Below are positions 56,040-64,000 of a stretch of DNA of 64,000 nucleotides, in pieces; positions within the stretch are counted from its first letter, which is position 1, and each line of letters starts with the position of its first letter. Below the pieces are notes generated by a model. The model had not been told where the DNA came from. It was given only the letters and a program-made list of their open reading frames with translations, and did not search any database. The position numbers and the translations under genes were made by a program. The stretch is from Chlamydomonas sphaeroides (Eukaryota; Chlorophyta; Chlorophyceae; Chlamydomonadales; Chlamydomonadaceae), in contig BDDC01000068.1 in assembly GCA_001662425.1 (NCBI GenBank), forward strand, positions 47,633 through 111,632. The letters run 5' to 3'.

Positions 56040-59000
56040 CTACTTTCGCCCCCCCTTGGCCTTGGCCGCAGCCGCGCGCCGCTCTTCGCGCTGCGCGCGC
56101 TCCAGCTCCTTCAGGAACTCCTTCTCCGAGCGGCTGTTGCCGCACACGCTGCACTCCAGCAGGGCCGAGCCGGGCGCGGGCGGCGCGGCGGTGCCGAAGC
56201 AGCCGGGGCGCGTGCACATGTACTTGAGCAGGAACAGGCGCAGGTAGTTCGGCTCCAGCGGGCCCTCCTCGCCCGGCGGCGCGGTGATAGGGCCCTGCGC
56301 ACGAAGGGGCAGCAGGGGAGGGGCGACAACAGGGTTGCCGCAAGGGCGTCGGGGCGCGGCCACGGAGAGCGTGCGCATGTCGCGCCGGCTGCGGTGGGCG
56401 GGTCCGGCTGGGGCGTGTGGGGCCTCGCGGGGGCAGGCTCCGCCGCGCGCCTGTGTTCTGCGGACCGCACTTCCGGACCCCGCTCACAATGGCCTCCTCC
56501 ATCTCCACCTCGCCGCCGGCGTCGTCCATGGCGTCGCCGTCGCCGTCGCCCGCCCCATCCGCCGCCGGCGCGTCAGCGCCCATTGCGTCGTCCTCGCTGT
56601 CCGTCGCCCACTCCTCGTTCTCGCCGTCGTCGTCGCTCCATTGCGATTCAGTCTGCGGAAGGGCGCAGAGCGCAGACAGGTTGCGCGGGTCCCGGGTCAG
56701 CTGAGCAGCACACAGCCACCGATGTCCGCAGCGCCAAGCCAACCGTGCAACGCCATGCTGCTCGTTGCAGGGAGGTAAAACGTGCCCCCCCCCCTGTTGG
56801 CGCACTACCGCTTCAAGGCCGCCTCTGTCCGCAGTGCGCAGCTCCTCGCGGGGCCCCATCCCGCGGCCCTCCCCTCCCCGCCCCAGCCCGCACCTGGCAG
56901 CGCGGACACGTACACGAGAAGCCGTACACCTCGCGACATTGCGCCTGTGACGAAGGGCATACGGTGGCGCCAGGCTGCGCACAACATCACACGCCGGCTG
57001 CAGGCAGCTGGCGCTTCGGCCGGATGCTGCCAGCCGCCTGCCGTCGGGGCTGGAACCCGTCCCGCCACACACGCTAACAACTTTTCTTTACTCCCACCCC
57101 ACCATGCTACACGCTTCACAAGGCCTGGCCGCTCCTCGCTGCGCCCCCTACGGCCGCGCGCGCCACGCCTCCCAGGCACGCCCGTCGCCTCCTCGCACCC
57201 AGCCAGCCCACCCAGGCCTCCAAGATCCCACCTCAGCAAGCCCAGCCCGCCCAGGCCACGGCGTCCCCGAGTCGCGCTCCCAGCTGCGCTTCCTCCCCTC
57301 ACCGCCCGCGCACCTGCCGGTCCGCCAGGCCCCAGTGCAGCGGCGTGTAGCTGACGGCCAGCTCGGTGCCGGGCGGCAGGTCGTGCAGCGCGCGGAAGGA
57401 GGCGTGCGTGGCGTCGGGCCGCGGCGGCGCCGCGTCGAAGGCGTCGAAGCGCGCCACGTTGGGCAGGCACTCGTGGTTGAGCAGGGAGGCCTGGCCAGTG
57501 GGGGAGGCGCAGGAGAACGGGTGGGGCGGAAGGCGTCAGCTCGTGCGGCAGGGAAGGGAGAAAGTCCGGTGATTGGCGATGGTGATCGGTGATGGGTGGC
57601 GTGTGGCGAACGGCGATGACTAGGAGAGGATCTGGGTCAGAGAGATGGGAGACGCAGGCGGTGAAGGGGGGCGGGCAAGGAGGCGGCGGGGTCTGGACGA
57701 CAGAGACAGCAACGCGTATCCCCATTCATTCTCCCTCCACAAAACCGCGCGTTACCTGCGCGTAAATGGCACTGCCGCGCAGCCTCCGCTCGTCGTCCTC
57801 GTCCTCGTCCTCATCCGCCTCGGCAGCGCCGGGCGCTGGCCCCGCGCCCGCGCCGCCTTCTCGCTGCGGCAGCTGCTGCGGCGCCGCCAGCACACCGTAC
57901 GAGTTGAGCTGCTCCTTGCGCAGCAGCGCCGCCAGCTCCGCGGCGTCGAGCGCGGGGGAGCCACCCGGCAGCGAGCCTGCGGCGGGGTCAGAGGGGCAGG
58001 CAGTAGCGGCGGCTGGGATATGCCACACACGCTGGGTATGGCCGGCACACGACATGCACACGCACCCGTTGCTGCTGTGACACGACATACCTCCCGCGAC
58101 TGCGCGACATCCCGTGCGGTCTTAGCGCCTCGCTCGCGAGCCTTCCCGTGACACCGCCTGGGACATGCCCGTGACTCTGCCCGTGCCACGGCCTGGCGGT
58201 CACCTAAAACCGGAAGTTTCGGTTTTACGTCACCGCGAGGCCGGAGCTGAAGGGGTTTCTGAGAATGGGTACTAGTACCAATTTGAGTATTGCATACACA
58301 AGAATGCGCTTCTTAATACCTACACCCCAAATACTGTCCAGGGGGGCAGGAACCCCCACGGCCCGGTACCCAGTCGGGTACCACAAAAAATGTGGCCAAA
58401 AATGTCAGAAACCCTGACCGAAACGCAGGTTGTGACAATGCCTGTGACAGCGCTTGCAGCAGCTACGGCTTGTGACATTGCCCGTGATGTTTAATACAAT
58501 GCCGTGTCCCTGGCTTCGTCGGTCGGCTAGAGTCACACTTAGCGACCTACCATTATCCCAATGGCCGGCGATAGCCTCCCTAAGGCCCCCTCGTTCGCAG
58601 ATCTGCGACGCGCACCCCCAAGTGCGAACCAAAACGGCTCGTGCGGTCGCTTAGCCGGGACTGCCTCCCGTGGCTAAATGCACCCCCCGTGCGGTCAAAT
58701 TGTAGCGCGGTGAAGCGAAAAGGCCAGAATGCGGGCCGGAGTGCAATGGGCCCCTGCGTGACCTTCCATGACGGTTTTAGGACCTGGCTCTCAGCCACCC
58801 CGTGACACTGCCTCTACATTTCATGATAGTGCCCGTCACAGTGCCCGTGTCCCGGCCAGGCTCGGTGACCCTGAACGAAGACCAGGCCGTGGCAGTGCCA
58901 GGGGCCATGTCTGTAGCACTCCCATGACGTTGCCCGTGCAGCAGCCTCCCATGCCGTGTCGTGGCTTCGTCAGGTGTGAGTCCGATCGTACCGTACCCAA

Positions 59001-60395
59001 TTCCCGGTGATCGACCTCCCCCAGACCGCGCACCTCCGCAAGCAAACCGCATGCTGGAGCCGGCATGTATCCGGTCCGTCCCCCGCCCTTGCCCTGACCG
59101 CTTCCCATGTGGCCCAACCCCTAACACTGCCCCTGATATTGCCCTCTAGCTTTCCCCTGCCGTGCCCGTGGCTTCCGCAATGCGCAGTCCACAGCACCCC
59201 AGGACCCATTAAGAGGCAAGGCCCCGCAGCCCCTTGCCCTCACGAGCCCCCCGCCTCACCTGCCAGCGCATCGGCCAGCACCGGCGCCAGGCGGCTCGCC
59301 TGCGCCACGTCCGCCTCCGAGGGCGACCCCACAAGCTCCAGCAGCGCAGCGTAGCGCGACGCTGCGGGCAGGCCGGGATAACGGCGCCATACACAACAGG
59401 CGTCACACTACTCCACAGCATGCTGGGGCGGCTAGGGCCGGCAGGGGCAACATGGCAGGTCGGGGTGTGCAGCACGGCACTGGCGGGTGGCGGCTGGCGG
59501 GGGCCGTGCCAGGTCGGCTAGCTGCGCCGCGCTCACCCGCGTCGGGCGTGGGTGTGAGCTTGAGGGCTGCGGCTGCCAGCAGGAAGCGCAGCTGGGATGC
59601 CTCCTCGGGGCCCAGGCCCAGGGCGGCCATCCTGGCGTAGGCGCTGGGGTGATAGCGGTGGTGGTGGCGATGGGGGACACGGGGGTACGTGAGAGGACGA
59701 TGGGCGGCAGGTGCGGTAGAGCCAGCAAGGAGCGTCAGGCCGGCGCTGGCCCGAAGCATGTGTGCGAGCACGTTGGACAAGGTGGCGAGAGGGGTGCGTG
59801 TGGTTGAGGTGGGCACCCGCTGGGCCATGTGGTCGGTGTGTTTGGACGCTACTGGGAGCAGCCGCCAGGCACCCACCCGCATATGGGCGGCGAATGCACC
59901 CAGGGCGTCGCCTGCGCGGCGGCCTGGCAGCTGGTGCTGCAGAAGCAGGCCTGCCGGCATCCAGCACATGCCAGGCCTGCTGTGGGGCCTGTCGCGATGG
60001 GGAGGCGAAGGCCGGGGGGTCGGGCAGGTGTGGCTTAGGGACGCAACACGTCACGCCAGCGCCGGCGTGCCGTCACCAGCAGCGGATACGCCGGCCTGCC
60101 GCCTCGACGGCTGGTGCATCGCGCAGTGGGGTTCCCAAGCTGGTGCGTTGCGCGCGCCCAGCTCCCCCAGCAGACACGCACCCGGCACCGCGCGCAGGCA
60201 GGTGGCGCAAGTTGACATGGCCATGTCCGGCGCCGCGAGCAGTAGAAGCGGCGCCTCCGACAGCACAACCTCGCCCGCCTTCACCAGTCGCGTAGTATGT
60301 AAACTTCGCCCTTTGCGCGCGTGTGAGCGCACCTCCAGCGTGCCGCCGGGCAGCGCGATAGGCGCCGGCGCCGTTGTGGGCGCCTCGCCCGACAT
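56040..60395 (-). CDS. SMYD-like MYND/SET-domain protein (putative lysine methyltransferase)
   Basis: Nine exons: 60395-60182, 59979-59877, 59643-59537, 59361-59260, 57976-57756, 57490-57314, 56944-56894, 56652-56488, 56294-56040; 464 residues. The first SET strand is at 28-46 (RKGRSLHTTRLVKAGEVVL). A MYND-type zinc finger is inserted: C63, C66, C76, C79, then CFCSTSCQ and H100/C105. The SET core has NHECLPN (254-260) and SYTPLHWG, followed by a Cys-rich post-SET segment (GFSCTCPRC, 316-324). This order is that of SMYD/ASHR proteins, which methylate lysines on histones or other proteins. An acidic linker (about 326-378) and a C-terminal four-Cys ribbon (C407, C412, C428, C431) follow. Intron 4 (59259-57977) is unusually long and repeat-rich. 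Confidence 0.88.
58130..59220. repeat. Degenerate GTGACA.TGCCCGTG repeat block in SET-gene intron 4
   Basis: Variants of a short motif (GTGACATTGCCCGTG, GTGACACTGCC, CACAGTGCCCGTG, GACGTTGCC) recur many times, interrupted by a more AT-rich core (about 58205-58430) that contains inverted repeats. No coding frame of note. Confidence 0.7.
58205..58227. repeat. Perfect inverted repeat (8-bp arms)
   Basis: TAAAACCG and CGGTTTTA flank a 7-base loop. A 12-bp palindrome (GGTACTAGTACC) lies at 58268-58279, and paired GGTACC sites lie at 58365-58370 and 58377-58382. Confidence 0.85.
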
Positions 60396-60802
60396 GCTGA
60401 GAGCTTATACAACTTTATCAACGAGCGGTTTTACTCAATGCGTGCGTGGAGGGTCACAACAACAGGAACCCCAAGAACTTTGCAAGTGGTCGCTGCGAGT
60501 GTTGTTGACACGGGTACATAGACAAGCGGTCCTGGTTGAACAGCAGCGTAAGGCCTTGCGGCATCGATCGTTTCGCGCTGCATCGGGGCCGTGATATGCG
60601 TGCTGCGACCTGTGCGACGGCGCCAATGAAGCGGCGACTGCAGAGCCCCTGTATTGCTCACCTGGCCCCGAACCCACATATTGCCGTCAGATATATCGCG
60701 CTGTGTGCACCGCGACACACGGGGGCAGCGTGGGTCCTTTCGCGCAGTCGGTTGTGGCTTTTTCACTATTGGTCGCGTGCGACCTGTTAGCGCCCCTCAA
60801 GG
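60396..60802. promoter_or_regulatory. 407-bp spacer between divergent SET and acyl-activating-enzyme genes
   Basis: Both genes start at its edges, so it probably holds both promoters and 5' UTRs. No clear core element was identified. Confidence 0.45.
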
Positions 60803-63800
60803 ATGCAGCTGACGTCTTCGGTTGCTGGCGCTTCAGCCGCAACTGTGCGACCGCGGAGGCCGCTAATTGCGTCCAGGCCAGGTCAATGGCCTGCACAGCT
60901 CCGGCAGCGCGTCGGCAGCCAGCCGCTGACGCGCAGCGTTGTGGTCGGCGTAGCACAGATCCACGCTCCGGTAAGCGAGCGCGGGGGCGGCCGACTCGCT
61001 TGACTAACACTCAAAGCGGCGGTTGCCACGCAGACAACCGTCGGGGACGTGCTCACTCGCGAGGTCGCCGCGGAGCCCAGCGGCAGGATCGACACGCTCT
61101 GTGACATGTCAGTTGCACAGTTTGAGTACTTGCCTGTATCTTTATGTCGGCGCCGCTCCGGAACCCAGGACAGTCGCTGTGTCGTTTTTTAGCAAAGAAC
61201 GTCAGCCATCGGCGGACGGATCTCTGGTGTGCAGTTTTGTTGACTGTGGAGATCCTCCGCAAGCGCCTTGCAAGCGCGGCACACCCTTTACCCTTGTTGC
61301 CACGAACCCTCGCCACCCAACCGCCAGCTGGCCACGCAACGCGCAGCTGTACGGCGACCAGCTGGCCGTGTACGACCCGCACCAAGAGGGCAGCCCGCGC
61401 ATGACGTTCAGGTACGGTACGCCTGCCCGGCGGCTCGGCAAGCAGCCCGCAGCCCCGCTGATGCGCCCACCGCAACCCAACTCGCCCCGACGCATTGCCT
61501 TGGTCTGCAGGCAGCTGCACGAGGCCATGCAGGATGTGGCGGCTGGACTGCAGGGCCTGGGCGTCGCCCGAGGCGACAAGGTGAGGCCACGCAATGCTCA
61601 CAAGCGCAGTCCGGCTTGCGCCGACTTGTCCCAAAGCCAGTGCAACGGTCGCCGCAAGCAGCACTGCACACAAACCTCACGCCCTCGATGATGTGTCAAT
61701 CCTTGCACGCTGCACAGATCGCCCTGTTCTCGGAGAACTCGGCCCGCTGGCTGGTGGCGGACGGCGGCATCCTGGCCTGCGGCGCGGCTGATGTGGTGCG
61801 GGGCGCGACGGCGCCGCCCGAGGAGCTGATCTTCATTGCACAGCACAGCGGCGCCGCAGGGCTGGTGGTGCAGGTGTGCTTGGGGTTTGGGGGGACCGCT
61901 AGCTGCTGCTGCGGCGGCGGGGCCGAGTGCTGTATAACGTGGATGGGGGGCGGGTATGAATTTGCCTGTTGCAGGGTCATGGCTGCCAGGCCGGGATGTG
62001 GGTCAGGTCGGGCCGATGTGGGTCGCGGGTCACCGTGGCGCGGTTGCGCGCACCATGGCTCGCTGGGCTGGGATGCCCCCTCACGGTGTGCTGGTGTGCT
62101 GTGCCTCTTATTCGTGGTGCCGCAGGATGGCGCCGCGCTGGACCGGCTGCTTGCGGCGGCGGCGGCGCACGAGCAGGCCCAGGTGGGACACACCGCGTGC
62201 CGCTGGCCTCGCTGCAACAGTCGGAGTGTCGGACGCAGCCATTTCTTGGCCAGGCGCGCATGCTCTGCACCCACCTGGGCGTGCACCTCACATCCTGCAA
62301 CCCTGCAACCCCCATCAACACCCTGCGCCCGCCCAGGAGCCCAGCCCGCTGGCCTCACTGCGCTTCGTGGCGCTGCTGTGGGGCGAGCCCAGCGCCGCGC
62401 AGGCCGCGGCACTGCGCTGCCCGGCGCTCAGCTACGGCCAGCTGCTGGCGGCGGGCGCCGAAGCGCGGCGCGGCGGCCGCTGGCGCGCTCCCTGTGTGGC
62501 TCCCTCGGACCTGGCCACCCTGGTGTACACCTCGGGCACCACGGGTAGGGAGGCCTCCCGGCGCGGCGCGCAGGGCCCTGGCGGCGCGTGCTGCCAATCC
62601 TGCCATGGGTCCGGGCGGTTGCCGCCGGGCCCGAAGCCCCAGGCGTTGTATCCAGCCGGAGAGCAGCGCAGTTGATGAGCCCTGCCCGGCCGCTATTCGC
62701 CTGTGCACATGTCCGCTGCAGGCCACCCCAAGGGCGTCATGCTCACGCACGCCAACCTGGCCTACCAGGTGAGCCCCGCCACACCCTGTGCTGCTGATGT
62801 GCTGGCGCGTGCCTCGCAGTCGCAAGGCCAGGTTCCCGCCCCTCAGGACTGCGCCCGGAGGCCTCACGACCGGCCGCGCCCCAACCTGGACGCCGCTTAC
62901 CGAACCGGTTCCTTCCCCGCGCGCCCGCGCTGCTCCGCGCCGCCCTGCCGCCAGGTCCGGAGCCTGACCCACTTCATCGACGTGCACCCCGGCGAGCGCG
63001 TGCTGTCGCTGCTGCCGCCCTGGCACATTTATGAACGCACCTGCGCCTACTTCGTGCTGTCCCAGGGCGCGCACCAGGTGCGGCGGGCGGGGCTGCGCTG
63101 TGGCTGGGCCTGCGCGCGCCGTCGCGCCGGAAGGTTATGGCTCGCCCTGACTGGCGTAACCTGTGTGCTTCGGGCTCGCAACCCACCTGCTCTGCGACTG
63201 TGCCTTTTCTCCGTGTCGTACAACCCCGCCTGCCTCCCCTCCTCGTCCGACGTCGCCGCCCCCGCATGCAGGTGTACACCAACGTCCGCCGCCTGCGCGA
63301 CGACCTGACCGCCTTCCCGCCCGATCACCTGGTGCGGCCGCGGCCACGCCCTTCGTGTCTTCGCCGCTGCCCCTGCACCCCTGCACCTGGCCAATGCCGT
63401 GGCCGCCTTTATCGGCTGTGCAGTAGCGAACACCCACTCACCGCTGCCATCTCCGCCCCACCCGCCTGCCCAACGCACATCGCGGCACCCGGTCCACACA
63501 CCCTTACGGCGGCGCCATGGCGTCCTGACTCGTGCTCGCGCGCCCCCGCCTGCCTCGCCGCCCGGCAGGTCTGCGTGCCGCTGGTGCTGGACACGCTGCA
63601 CACCCGCGTCCAGCAGCGCCTCGCCTCGGCGCCGCCGCTGCGCGCCGCCGTTGCCAAGGCCCTGCTGGCGGCGGGCGCTGCATACGTGCGCGCCAGCCGC
63701 GTGGCGAGCGGCCTGGCGGTGCAGCACGCGGCCGGCGGCGGCGGCGGCGGCCTGGGGCAGTGGCTGGCGGCGGCGGCACGCGTGGTGGGCGCGGCGATGC

Positions 63801-64000
63801 TCGCGGCGATGCTGGCGCCGCTGCAGGCGCTGGCGTCCAAGCTGGTGTACGGCAAGGTGTGCTGGGTGCAGCCCGAGCTCGGTCCGTCCCGCTGTATCCG
63901 GGTTCTTGCCTCCCCGCCTCACCCTGCGCCCTGTGCTGCCCCGGCAGGTGCGCGAGGCGCTGGGCGTGCGGCGCACCGTGGTCAGCGGCGGTGGCTCGCT
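60803..64000 (+). CDS. Acyl-ACP/acyl-CoA synthetase, AAE15/16-like (partial, runs off the window)
   Basis: Twelve exons seen: 60803-60970, 61034-61107, 61328-61411, 61511-61580, 61718-61873, 62126-62182, 62337-62544, 62722-62768, 62955-63077, 63272-63331, 63569-63856, 63948-64000; 462 codons, then cut. This AMP-binding enzyme activates fatty acids through an acyl-adenylate. The N-terminus is Ser/Arg/Val-rich with few acidic residues (GSQPLTRSVVVGVAQIHA), as in chloroplast transit peptides. Matches to plant AAE15/16 are IALFSENSARWLVADGGILA, the P-loop TSGTTGHPKG (268-277), LLPPWHIYERT (308-317), VYTNVRRLRDDL, VPLVLDTLH and VVSGGGSL. Plant AAE15/16 recycle free fatty acids to acyl-ACP in plastids; that substrate is inferred here. 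Exons 1-2 rest on splice fit and the DIW motif at the exon 2/3 junction. Confidence 0.9.

Overview
The window is nuclear DNA from a green alga, most likely a chlorophycean of the Chlamydomonas/Volvox/Scenedesmus kind. The evidence is GC-rich sequence, many short introns with clean GT(G)CG/GTGAG donors and YAG acceptors, Ala/Gly/Pro/Gln-rich low-complexity protein segments, and plant- or ciliate-type gene families such as gamma-tubulin, a tubulin-tyrosine-ligase-like enzyme, an octotricopeptide-type repeat protein and an acyl-activating enzyme. No bacterial operons, tRNAs, rRNAs or CRISPR arrays were seen. Two assembly gaps (28692-29127 and 49106-49460) interrupt it. I built the gene models by hand from reading frame, splice sites and intron phase. 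In every model I call complete the exon lengths sum to a multiple of three.

Layout, left to right: the last exon of a gene entering from the left (158-425, +); a TKL/Raf-like protein kinase (8509-3011, -); a TMEM45/DUF716 membrane protein (14426-10974, -), divergent from gamma-tubulin (14823-17993, +); an unrecognised Gln/His-rich nuclear-looking protein (22373-19254, -, 5' end unresolved); a 1,670-residue tubulin-tyrosine-ligase-like protein (31215-23185, -), divergent from a LENG1/CIR_N-type splicing-associated protein (31608-33608, +); PIG-L, the GPI-anchor de-N-acetylase (36218-33972, -), divergent from an OPR-type helical-repeat protein with a plausible organelle presequence (36495-40197, +); a secretory Gly/Ala-rich protein (41699-44515, +); two paralogous regulator-like genes in tandem (49539-46487 and 54877-51778, both -); a MYND/SET methyltransferase-like protein (60395-56040, -), divergent from an acyl-ACP/acyl-CoA synthetase of the AAE15/16 type (60803 to beyond 64000, +).

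There is no operon-like pathway here. Two microtubule genes (gamma-tubulin and the TTLL) lie about 5 kb apart. Four divergent gene pairs share 276-407 bp spacers that may be bidirectional promoters. The most promising undescribed item is the tandem pair at 46-55 kb. Both proteins carry the same tryptophan-rich N-terminal module of about 75 residues, split by introns at the same places, then a basic/Ser-Asp-acidic patch and an acidic-aromatic C-terminus. I recognise no named family for it. Other items worth attention are four GC-AG introns, exon-fragment duplications inside introns, an intronic minisatellite, a degenerate repeat block in a SET-gene intron, and a perfect 42-bp repeat flanking the end of the OPR gene.
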